Assembly: GCA_015494845.1 (NCBI GenBank)
Contig: WGAL01000150.1
Span: 1-12,006, forward strand
Direction: 5' to 3'
DNA: 12,006 bases
Origin: Melioribacteraceae bacterium
Lineage (GTDB): Bacteria; Bacteroidota; Ignavibacteria; Ignavibacteriales; Melioribacteraceae
Under the pieces are notes generated by a model, which was given only the letters and a program-made list of their open reading frames with translations, was not told where the DNA came from and ran no database searches. This document shows positions 1 through 6,862 of this stretch, in pieces (positions within the stretch are counted from its first letter, which is position 1; each line of letters starts with the position of its first letter). The position numbers were made by a program, and so were the translations under genes.

Positions 1-163
1 CCAAATATTCCTTTAATTCAAGGCTATCTTTGTAACTCGAATATTTTTTATTCAAATTAAACGGCGGGTCGGCAAAAGTCATATCAACTGAATTGTCGGG
101 AATTTCTTTGAATAATTCCAAACAATCGCCTTGTATTATTTGGTTTACGTATTTATCAAGCAT
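1..163 (-). CDS. DNA methyltransferase, N-terminal part (cut by the left window edge)
   Basis: Reading leftward from the ATG at 163 gives 54 codons that stay open to the edge. The protein starts MLDKYVNQIIQGDCLELF and then carries FADPPFNL around residues 32-39. That is motif IV, (D/N/S)PP(Y/F), of amino-methyltransferases that methylate adenine N6 or cytosine N4. The preceding GDCLELFKEIPDNSVD is the usual approach strand of this family. Motif IV lies near the N terminus, before any SAM-binding motif I, which suggests the beta-class order (IV, target recognition, I). The start overlaps the stop of the upstream endonuclease gene by 8 nt (156-163), so translation is probably coupled. It is the third gene of a restriction-modification cassette and probably protects the sites cut by the endonuclease. 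The target base and recognition sequence cannot be read from this fragment. Confidence 0.85.
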   Translation of the reverse strand, partial: MLDKYVNQIIQGDCLELFKEIPDNSVDMTFADPPFNLNKKYSSYKDSLELKEYL

Positions 164-1139
164 CGGATTTAATCTTATTTATTAGAAATTCTTCAAATCG
201 TTTTAACTCGTCGGGATGAAACGTAAAAACGTCTTCATAAGCGGTAACCATTCTTTCCAAATCGCCTTTGCGAACATACCAACCAATTCCATCGACAAAG
301 CCAATGAAAACGGCATTCGGATAATGTTCTTTAATTAACGCATCGATAGAAATTTCGGTTTTCGATTTATCGCCTTGTCCTGAAGAAGTTGTAGCAAGAA
401 ACGAACTTTCAATAACAATTTGCGGTGAACTTTTGCTTGGAATGATAAAATCCATAGTTCGTTTGCTAAACGGCGCATTCGAAATGAGTTCCGTAAGATC
501 GCCGGCTTCCCAAGTAATGTTCAATCTTTCCAAGATTTTTTCAATTACTTTTTCGGGATTATTATCGCGCTTGCCAGAGTAGCTTCCTTTTTCTTTGTAA
601 CGAATTAACGTGTCAATCATTTCAGGAATTTCGAACTTCAATTTCGAAAGGCTTAATTTTTTCAATTCAAACAAAGGAATGGTTTGGGATAGAAAAGGAA
701 TAGTCGCGCCTTCGAAGAATAAATTTACAATTCCTTTTCTAAAAAATTCGTTCTCTTTTATTAATCTTTTTATTTGTTCATCCGACCACTCGTTAAGGTT
801 TTCGCCGCTCTCGTTTTTATTCCATTTCTTCTTAAAAACCAAATTGTTTAACTCAGGAACATCGACAATTCTGATTATCGTAATAAGTCGTTTTAAAAAT
901 TCATTTGAAAAGCCTGTCAATGCCAAAAGTGCTTTTAAACCGTTTTCTTTTTCCGAAATTAATTCCTCAAAAATTTCTTTTTTCAAGCCTTCAGTTTCAA
1001 CTCGATTTTTAACGTTGAGCAATGTTTCTTTTAATGAATTAACATAACCTTCGTATTTTTCTTCAAATTTTGGATTGAAGAAATAAAATGTGTTTTTCTG
1101 AATTACAGTTTGAAATTTTTCTTCTCTTGTTCTTGGCAT
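156..1139 (-). CDS. Putative type II restriction endonuclease (DpnII/MboI-like active-site pattern)
   Basis: A 327-aa soluble protein between two DNA methyltransferase genes, the position expected for the cognate endonuclease. The N-terminal two thirds is helical and lysine/glutamate rich. Residues 229-262 contain MDFIIP, then IVIESSF, then TSSG and a KSK basic patch. D230 followed about 14 residues later by E244-S-S246 at the end of a hydrophobic strand fits a PD-(D/E)xK nuclease core, with Ser in place of the usual Lys. The arrangement resembles the D...IETNFYSSGG region I recall for the DpnII/MboI family; that comparison is from memory. The ATG at 1139 lies one base after the upstream methyltransferase stop, and the TGA at 156-158 overlaps the downstream methyltransferase start. 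Identity as an endonuclease rests mostly on context plus this motif. Subtype and recognition site are unknown. Confidence 0.7.
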   Translation of the reverse strand: MPRTREEKFQTVIQKNTFYFFNPKFEEKYEGYVNSLKETLLNVKNRVETEGLKKEIFEELISEKENGLKALLALTGFSNEFLKRLITIIRIVDVPELNNLVFKKKWNKNESGENLNEWSDEQIKRLIKENEFFRKGIVNLFFEGATIPFLSQTIPLFELKKLSLSKLKFEIPEMIDTLIRYKEKGSYSGKRDNNPEKVIEKILERLNITWEAGDLTELISNAPFSKRTMDFIIPSKSSPQIVIESSFLATTSSGQGDKSKTEISIDALIKEHYPNAVFIGFVDGIGWYVRKGDLERMVTAYEDVFTFHPDELKRFEEFLINKIKSDA

Positions 1140-1140
1140 T

Positions 1141-2388
1141 TCAAATTCTCTCGAAAAATAAAATAAATTCTTCTTTCATTGTATTTCTCATTCCTTTAAT
1201 CGGCTTTAAAATACTTTTAACTAATTCCAATTTATGATTTTTTGCCGAATTTATCATCTTTTCTTCCAAACGAATTCCGCCTGTTTGATTTGTGTTAGAA
1301 CCGATAATTAAAACAAGAAATTTATTCCTTTTCAAAACACGCGCTGATTCCTGGAAAAACTTGTCCATATCTTCGAAATAAATTTCAAGTTTCTCCTTTT
1401 TAGATTTTCCTTTCATTCCAATCATTTTTGATTTTAATTTTTCGGTATCGAACCCGAAATAGTTCAGTTGATCTTTATCATTTTCAACATAATCAATTGC
1501 AAAAGAATATGACGGAGAAGTAATTATTGCGTCAATAGAAGCATTTTCAAGATTGGTTTTTAAAGCGTCAGAATTAGAAAGTATTTCAACTTTGCCAAGT
1601 TGCGCGGAATCGAAAAATTTATTCTGCAAAATGTTTTTTATCGTTTCGAGGTATCTTGTCAGAACCTTTTTGAATAATGTTTTATGGTCGGAACGAACAA
1701 CGCGTTTTGAATATCCGAGCGCGTCAAGATACGCCAACAATGCAAGATCGTAAATTTTTCTTTTCTCGCCGTCAATCTTGTTTAATTTATTAAAAACATC
1801 TTCGCTTGAAAAAAAATCGAACAGTTTATCCGAGTCAAATTCGGTTTTTTCTAATAAAGTTAAATTGATTGTTAGCGAATTGTATTTTACTTTAACCATA
1901 AATTGACAGAAAGGACTAACGTCTATCGCTATTGAATCTATTCCCAGCAAAGCCGCTTCAATATTTGTTGTTCCACTTCCGGACATTGGGTCGAGAATTA
2001 CTTCGCCTTTTTTAACTCCCAGAATATTAATCAAAGCCTTAATTAGTTGCGGGTGGAATTTTCCTCTGTATGGGAATAAACTGTGGGTTGCATATCCGGT
2101 TGAAAATAAACGGTTGTTAAAATACGAATTTGCGGTTTGTGTTCTTGTTTTTTCTATTTCATCTGGAACTTTCGAATACATCCGATAATGTAAACTCTCT
2201 TGCCCATTGATTTTTTTGATGTAAGCAGTTCTTGTTAAAATCTCGTCTTTATCTAATGTGTTGTATTCGAGGTAAGCCAGTTCAAGTTCAAAAAGTTCGT
2301 TAACGGTAGGTAGTAATTCCACGTCGTTTCCGAACAATTTTTTCTCAATTGGAACAAGTGTGTAAAATTTTTCTGATTTTGTTTTCAT
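1141..2388 (-). CDS. Site-specific DNA methyltransferase, probably N4-cytosine type, with SPSY motif IV
   Basis: A 415-aa protein with a clear methyltransferase core. FPYRGKFHPQLIKALI (about 105-120) is a motif X-like region. ILDPMSGSGTTNIEAALLG (131-149) is SAM-binding motif I, followed by an acidic strand end, AIDVSPF (154-160). AIITSPSYSFAIDY (287-300) is motif IV, and VLKRNKFLVLIIG (351-363) resembles a later core strand. TSPxY in motif IV is typical of cytosine-N4 enzymes; here the second proline is serine (codon TCA, one transition from CCA). The order I then IV differs from the DPPF enzyme at the left edge, so the two methyltransferases are not duplicates. The gene is first in the cassette, one base before the endonuclease gene. 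No good Shine-Dalgarno precedes the ATG, so the start is chosen because the reading frame opens there and the N terminus looks natural. Confidence 0.88.
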   Translation of the reverse strand: MKTKSEKFYTLVPIEKKLFGNDVELLPTVNELFELELAYLEYNTLDKDEILTRTAYIKKINGQESLHYRMYSKVPDEIEKTRTQTANSYFNNRLFSTGYATHSLFPYRGKFHPQLIKALINILGVKKGEVILDPMSGSGTTNIEAALLGIDSIAIDVSPFCQFMVKVKYNSLTINLTLLEKTEFDSDKLFDFFSSEDVFNKLNKIDGEKRKIYDLALLAYLDALGYSKRVVRSDHKTLFKKVLTRYLETIKNILQNKFFDSAQLGKVEILSNSDALKTNLENASIDAIITSPSYSFAIDYVENDKDQLNYFGFDTEKLKSKMIGMKGKSKKEKLEIYFEDMDKFFQESARVLKRNKFLVLIIGSNTNQTGGIRLEEKMINSAKNHKLELVKSILKPIKGMRNTMKEEFILFFERI

Positions 2389-2445
2389 TAAATATTAATG
2401 ACTATTTGCACTATCTTAACACCAAAACATTTCGAGTAAAAATAA

Positions 2446-2477
2446 AGACGCCCAATTCGCCGCAGCGAAGGGCGTCT
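2446..2477 (-). terminator. Hairpin terminator of the dehydrogenase operon; possibly a dispersed palindromic repeat
   Basis: AGACGCCC (2446-2453) pairs perfectly with GGGCGTCT (2470-2477). Inside this, TTCGC (2456-2460) pairs with GCGAA (2465-2469) around a CGCA loop, leaving only an AA bulge. Read on the minus strand, the stem is followed by TTTATTTTT, so it works as a Rho-independent terminator 23 bases after the E2 stop. On the plus strand the stem is followed by CTACATG and no T-run, so it is not bidirectional. The outer sequence GTAGAGACGCCC is of a kind I recall as a repeated intergenic palindrome in several bacterial groups; this needs a genome-wide count. Confidence 0.7.
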
Positions 2478-2499
2478 CTACATGTAATTTATTCGCCAA

Positions 2500-4080
2500 T
2501 CAAACAATACTTACATCAAAATTCTCGAGATTTTCTTTTACCGCTTTCAGGAACAATCCACCAAGCATTCCGTCAACGAGTCTGTGGTCGTGGCTTAATG
2601 TTAAATACATCGTCGGCTTAATAGCGATTGTGTCGCCGAATTCTGTCGTAACGACAACAGGACGCTTAACAACCGCGCCGACGCCCAAAATTCCGACTTC
2701 CGGTTGATTGATAATCGGCGTTCCGAAAAGCGCGCCGAAGACTCCGTAATTCGTTATCGAAAATGTTCCGTCAACTACGTCGTCCGGCGAAAGTTTTTTA
2801 TTGCGCGCTTTGTAACTTAATTCGGCAATCGCTTTTGCCAAGCCGCGCACGTTCATATTGTCGGCGTTCTTGATATTCGGAACAATCAGCCCGTTCGGTT
2901 CTACCGCAACCGCAATGCCGAGATTCACATATTTTTTCATCACAATATTTTCGCCTTGAATGGACGCGTTCATCAGCGGATACTGCTTTAACGCTTTTAT
3001 TGCGGCGTAAGAAATAAACGCCATATATGTAAGTTTAAGATTTTCTTCCTTGTAAAGTCTCTCCTTATTCGCTTCGATGTAATTGTGGATTTTCGTCATA
3101 TCGACTTCCATTACTTCGGAAACGTGAACTGAAGTGTCGCGGCTCTGAACCATATGATGCATAATTTTTTTGCGGATGTTGTCCATTGGAATTACTTCCG
3201 TTGCGCCATTGAAAACATATTCCGTTTGCGGAACCGCTTTGGTTGTCGCGCCGGATTTCTTTCTGCTTTCGATGTAATTCAGAATATCTTTTTTCGTAAC
3301 GCGTCCGTTTAGGCCGCTTCCTTCGATTGTTTCGAGTTCGTCGAAAGTTACGCCTTCTTTGTTCGCAATATTCAAAACAAGCGGCGAGTAAAAACGCTTG
3401 CCCGTTGATTTCGGCTTGTGAATTTTACTTTCCGCTTTTGGTTCCGGCTTGTATTCAACTTCCGGTTCGGATTTAACAACGGGAGTTTCGGTTTTAGGTT
3501 CTTCCGTTTTTTCCGTAACGATTTCTCCGCTTGTAGAAATTCTCGCAACGACTTTATTCACTTCAACCGTTTCGTTTTTGCCGTAAAGAATTTCTGCCAT
3601 TACGCCGTCCACCGGCGAAGGAACTTCCGTATCGACTTTGTCCGTGCTGATTTCAAAAATAATTTCGTCTTTCTTTACTTCGTCGCCGACTTTCTTGTGC
3701 CATTTAATAATCGTTCCTTCGGTTACCGATTCTCCCATTTTCGGCATAACGACATCAACCAACGACGCCGGTGAAGTTTTTGCTTCGGTTTTTTCCGGTT
3801 GCGCCTTCTCTTCTTGTTTTTCGGTTGCGGAAACTTGTTCGCCTTCCGTTTCGATTACCGCAACCACGCTTCCTACCGGCGCTGTTTCGTTTTCGTTTAG
3901 TCGGATTTCCGTCAAAATTCCGTCCACCGGCGAAGGAACTTCCGTATCGACTTTGTCCGTGCTGATTTCGAAAATGATTTCGTCTTTCTTTACTTTGTCG
4001 CCGACTTTTTTATGCCACTTAATTAAAGTTCCTTCCATTACGGATTCGCCCATTTTGGGCATTAAAATTTCTTCTCTCAT
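2500..4080 (-). CDS. 2-oxo acid dehydrogenase E2, dihydrolipoamide acyltransferase with two lipoyl domains
   Basis: A 526-aa E2 core subunit that takes the acyl group from E1 onto a lipoyl arm and passes it to coenzyme A. It has lipoyl domain 1 (about 3-78, lipoyl-lysine K43 in TDKVDTE), a charged linker, lipoyl domain 2 (about 108-183, K148 in the same motif), and a Glu/Lys/Pro-rich linker (about 185-225). Next come a peripheral subunit-binding domain (about 229-268, SPLVLNIANKEGV and GSGLNGRVTKKDI) and a catalytic domain (about 295-526) with the HxxxDG motif at H499-D503-G504. All expected parts are present. The ATG at 4080 has a good GGGAG at 4086-4090, five bases upstream. It is the last gene of the operon, 12 bases after E1, and is followed by a hairpin terminator. 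Substrate class follows the E1; E2 sequence alone does not separate branched-chain from pyruvate types. Confidence 0.95.
   Translation of the reverse strand: MREEILMPKMGESVMEGTLIKWHKKVGDKVKKDEIIFEISTDKVDTEVPSPVDGILTEIRLNENETAPVGSVVAVIETEGEQVSATEKQEEKAQPEKTEAKTSPASLVDVVMPKMGESVTEGTIIKWHKKVGDEVKKDEIIFEISTDKVDTEVPSPVDGVMAEILYGKNETVEVNKVVARISTSGEIVTEKTEEPKTETPVVKSEPEVEYKPEPKAESKIHKPKSTGKRFYSPLVLNIANKEGVTFDELETIEGSGLNGRVTKKDILNYIESRKKSGATTKAVPQTEYVFNGATEVIPMDNIRKKIMHHMVQSRDTSVHVSEVMEVDMTKIHNYIEANKERLYKEENLKLTYMAFISYAAIKALKQYPLMNASIQGENIVMKKYVNLGIAVAVEPNGLIVPNIKNADNMNVRGLAKAIAELSYKARNKKLSPDDVVDGTFSITNYGVFGALFGTPIINQPEVGILGVGAVVKRPVVVTTEFGDTIAIKPTMYLTLSHDHRLVDGMLGGLFLKAVKENLENFDVSIV
3605..3969 (-). 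repeat. Direct repeat from duplicated lipoyl domains inside the E2 gene
   Basis: The two lipoyl-domain coding segments are offset by exactly 315 bases (105 codons). A 50-base block is identical in both: 3605-3654 and 3920-3969. This block covers the lipoyl-lysine hairpin and the conserved stretch after it. Flanking parts of the domains differ at many positions, so the identity is concentrated around the lipoylation site. Either strong constraint combined with recent duplication, or gene conversion between the copies, would explain it. The entry spans from the left copy to the right copy. Confidence 0.9.
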
Positions 4081-4092
4081 CTTTTCTCCCTT

Positions 4093-6117
4093 CTAATATG
4101 CAAGAAGTTCTTTGAGTTCATTGTAAATTCTATCGCGCGTAGGCAGAACCGCGCGTTCCAAATTCGGATGATACGGAATATGCGCGTCGCGCGCCGCAAT
4201 TCTTTTTACCGGTCCGTCGAGCAATTCAAACGCTTCGTCCGCGATGCGCGCGGCAATTTCACCGCCGAATCCGCCGGTAAGCATATCTTCGTGAACCACG
4301 GCTATTTTACCGGTCTTTTTCAGCGATGCGATAATCGTTTCCATATCGAGCGGAATTATCGTCCGAATATCGATTATTTCAATTGAGAAACCTTCCTCTT
4401 CAAGTTTTTTTGCCGCAAAATTGCTTTCGTGAACCATCGCGCCGTAAGTTACCACGGTTAAATCGGTTCCGGTTCTGAAAACATTTGCTTTGCCGAAAGG
4501 CAAAAGATAATCGGCATCCGGTTCCGGCGATGATGCGTAGCTTTGCCGGTAAAGCGCTTTGTGTTCAAGGAAAAGAACCGGGTCGTTCAAGCGCAAAGCC
4601 GTTTTCAGCAAACCTTTCGCGTCCGCGGCGTTTGATGGATATGCGATGTAAATTCCGGGAATGTGAGCGAAAAACGATTCGATTGTTTGGCTGTGGTAAA
4701 GTCCGCCGCCGATAAATCCGCCGACGGGAACGCGCGTAACCACCGGCGCTTCCCAAGCGTTGTTCGAGCGGTAACGGTAAGTTGCAAGTTCGTCGCGCAT
4801 TTGCATAAACGCAGGCCAAATGTAATCGCCAAATTGAATTTCAACGCACGGTTTAAGTCCGCTCAACGCCATTCCAATTGCGACGCCTTCGATGCTCGCT
4901 TCGGCAAGAGGCGAATTAAAAACTCTGTCGTTTCCGAACCGCGTGGAAAGTCCTTTTGTGGCGGTGAAAACTCCGCCTTTGCCGTCCGCGACGTCTTCGC
5001 CGAAAACATAAATTTTATCGTTCCGCTCCAATTCCTCGTGCAATGCGTGATTGATTGCATCGACCATTACGACTTTATTTCCGTCCGGTTTACTCTTTTC
5101 GTATTCCAATTTGTCGATTAATCCGCTTTCGTCAAAAACGTATTTCGTCGCGGTCGCCGGGTCGGGGTCGGGTTGTTTCATCGCCCAATCCGCAACGTCG
5201 TCGGCAAGTTTTTTATATTCGGCGCGGATTTCATTTAATTCGTCTTCCGTCAGTAAACCTTTTTTAATTAAAGATTTCGCGAGTTTTTCAATCGGGTCTT
5301 TTTTCAAATCTTCTTCAAGCGATTCTTTCGAGCGGTATTTTTTCTGGTCGTCCGACGAGGAATGCGAAAATAATCTGACAACGTGCGCCTCAACCAAAAC
5401 CGGCCCCTTGCCGGAAAGCGCGTAATCGTACGCTTCTTCCGCGACGTTTTTCATCTCTTCGTAATCGGTTCCGTCCGCGTTGATTCGCAAAAGATTTTCG
5501 TAGCCTTTCATCATTTCAGTAATCGATGCATTTTTGCCCGCGGTTTGATTTTCAACCGGAACCGAAATCGCCCATTTGTTATTTTGAATAACAAAAATAA
5601 CCGGCAACTTTTCGCGAGCCGCCCAATTTACCGCTTCGTGAAATTCGCCTTGACTTGTCGTTCCGTCGCCCGCGCTTACGTAAACAACGCGCCGTTCGCC
5701 TCGCTTTACGTATGCTAACGCGGTTCCGACCGCTTGCAAAAACTGCGTTCCGGTCGGACTCGATTGAGACGGAATGTTAAACTCTTTCATTCCCCAGTGG
5801 TTCGGCATTTGTCTTCCGCCGTTCATCGGGTCGTCCGCTTTACCGAGCATTTCAAGCGTAATATCTTCCGGCTTTACGCCGAGCGAAAGCAAAAACGCTT
5901 GGTCACGGTAATACGGATACGCCCAATCGTGTTTGGGTTTCAGCGTTAAGCCGAACGCGACTTGCGTCGCTTCGTGTCCCGCGCCGGCGATTAAAAAGCC
6001 GACCTTCCCTTGCTTAATTAATGTGCTGTACTTGTGGTCGAGCGTGCGCGAAAGAATCATCAACCGCAACGCTTTGAGTAATTCTTCGTCTGATAATTTT
6101 CTTTTTTTCTTTGCCAT
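4093..6117 (-). CDS. 2-oxo acid dehydrogenase E1, fused alpha and beta subunits (branched-chain-like)
   Basis: A 674-aa thiamine diphosphate enzyme that decarboxylates a 2-oxo acid and transfers the acyl group to the lipoyl arm of E2. Residues 1-325 are the alpha part. The ThDP/Mg motif starts at GDG (150-152) and ends at NN (179-180), followed by KWAISVP. A short linker (about 325-345) leads to the beta part (about 346-674), with FGEDVADGKGGVF, NSPLAEASIEG, YPSNAADAKGLL and the C-terminal IPYHPNLERAVLP. The alpha loop SHSSSDDQKKYRS (251-263) resembles the HSTSDD..YRS loop of branched-chain 2-oxo acid dehydrogenases more than that of pyruvate dehydrogenase, so a branched-chain or broad substrate is favoured. 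The ATG at 6117 has AGGAA (6123-6127) five bases upstream. It follows lipB by 22 bases. Fused E1 is known in Bacteroidota and relatives, so the fusion itself looks normal and not an assembly error. Confidence 0.95.
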   Translation of the reverse strand: MAKKKRKLSDEELLKALRLMILSRTLDHKYSTLIKQGKVGFLIAGAGHEATQVAFGLTLKPKHDWAYPYYRDQAFLLSLGVKPEDITLEMLGKADDPMNGGRQMPNHWGMKEFNIPSQSSPTGTQFLQAVGTALAYVKRGERRVVYVSAGDGTTSQGEFHEAVNWAAREKLPVIFVIQNNKWAISVPVENQTAGKNASITEMMKGYENLLRINADGTDYEEMKNVAEEAYDYALSGKGPVLVEAHVVRLFSHSSSDDQKKYRSKESLEEDLKKDPIEKLAKSLIKKGLLTEDELNEIRAEYKKLADDVADWAMKQPDPDPATATKYVFDESGLIDKLEYEKSKPDGNKVVMVDAINHALHEELERNDKIYVFGEDVADGKGGVFTATKGLSTRFGNDRVFNSPLAEASIEGVAIGMALSGLKPCVEIQFGDYIWPAFMQMRDELATYRYRSNNAWEAPVVTRVPVGGFIGGGLYHSQTIESFFAHIPGIYIAYPSNAADAKGLLKTALRLNDPVLFLEHKALYRQSYASSPEPDADYLLPFGKANVFRTGTDLTVVTYGAMVHESNFAAKKLEEEGFSIEIIDIRTIIPLDMETIIASLKKTGKIAVVHEDMLTGGFGGEIAARIADEAFELLDGPVKRIAARDAHIPYHPNLERAVLPTRDRIYNELKELLAY

Positions 6118-6139
6118 TTATTTTCCTTTCATTTTCTTT

Positions 6140-6862
6140 TTAGTTCAGAACCGGATAACCGGCGTTAAAAGTAAAATTCTTGTAGCCGAAAACTTTCGCA
6201 AAGTTTTTTACGATTTTCTTTTTTACTTCGTGCAAAGAAATTCCTCGGTTCAACTCGCGCGAAAGCGAAGTAACGCCTTTCTCTTTTATACCGCACGGAA
6301 TTATTCCGTTGAACAAATCCAAATCCGTATTTACGTTGAACGCAAAACCGTGCATCGTAATCCAGCGACTTATCTTTACGCCGATTGCGCAAATTTTATT
6401 GTCGCCGCGCCAAACGCCGGTGTATTCCGGCTGGCGCTCCGTTTCAATTCCATAATTTGCGCAAGTACGAATTATCGTTTCTTCGATTGCGCGTAAATAT
6501 TCGTGCGCGTCTTTTTTCCATTCCGCGAGATTTAAAATTGCGTATCCGACAATTTGTCCGGGCCCGTGATAAGTAACGTCGCCGCCTCTGTCAATCTCAA
6601 AAATTTCAATTCCGTGCGACTGAATAAATTCCGGCTTCGCGATTACGTTTTCCTTATTCGCAGCTTTGCCGAGCGTGTAAACGTGCGGATGTTCGAGCAA
6701 AAGCAGAGTGTCGGGAATTTCGCCGTTTAATCGCAAACGATAAAGTTCCTTTTGCAATTCCCACGCATCGGAATATTTAACCGTTCCCAAATCGTAACAC
6801 GAAAGAGAGCGCGTTAAAGTTTCTTCCGTAATTTTATATGTGGATTGCTTTGCCGTTTGCAT
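6140..6862 (-). CDS. lipB: Lipoyl(octanoyl) transferase LipB
   Basis: A 240-aa enzyme that moves octanoate from acyl carrier protein onto the lipoyl-lysine of E2-type proteins, the first step of endogenous lipoylation. The family signature RGGDVTYHGPGQ is at 92-103. The predicted catalytic lysine is K156 in NKICAIGVKI, and the acyl-thioester cysteine is C190 in IIPCGIKEKGVTSL. Length is close to usual, with about 20 extra residues before the conserved CYDLG start. The only in-frame ATG near the front is at 6862, which makes a 29-nt overlap with the end of lpdA; no strong Shine-Dalgarno precedes it, so translational coupling is likely. Its place between the E3 and E1 genes fits a role in lipoylating the E2 of this same operon. 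No lipA (sulphur insertion) gene is in the window. Confidence 0.95.
   Translation of the reverse strand: MQTAKQSTYKITEETLTRSLSCYDLGTVKYSDAWELQKELYRLRLNGEIPDTLLLLEHPHVYTLGKAANKENVIAKPEFIQSHGIEIFEIDRGGDVTYHGPGQIVGYAILNLAEWKKDAHEYLRAIEETIIRTCANYGIETERQPEYTGVWRGDNKICAIGVKISRWITMHGFAFNVNTDLDLFNGIIPCGIKEKGVTSLSRELNRGISLHEVKKKIVKNFAKVFGYKNFTFNAGYPVLN

Noticed and set aside
3418..4096. Plus-strand open frames opposite the E2 gene
   Set aside because: They are antisense shadows of a well-supported gene: low-complexity translations rich in Phe, Arg and Ser, with no recognisable domains.
4168..6496. Many overlapping plus- and minus-strand frames across E1 and lipB
   Set aside because: The codon composition of the real genes leaves alternative frames open. 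Their products are Arg/Phe-rich and match no family.
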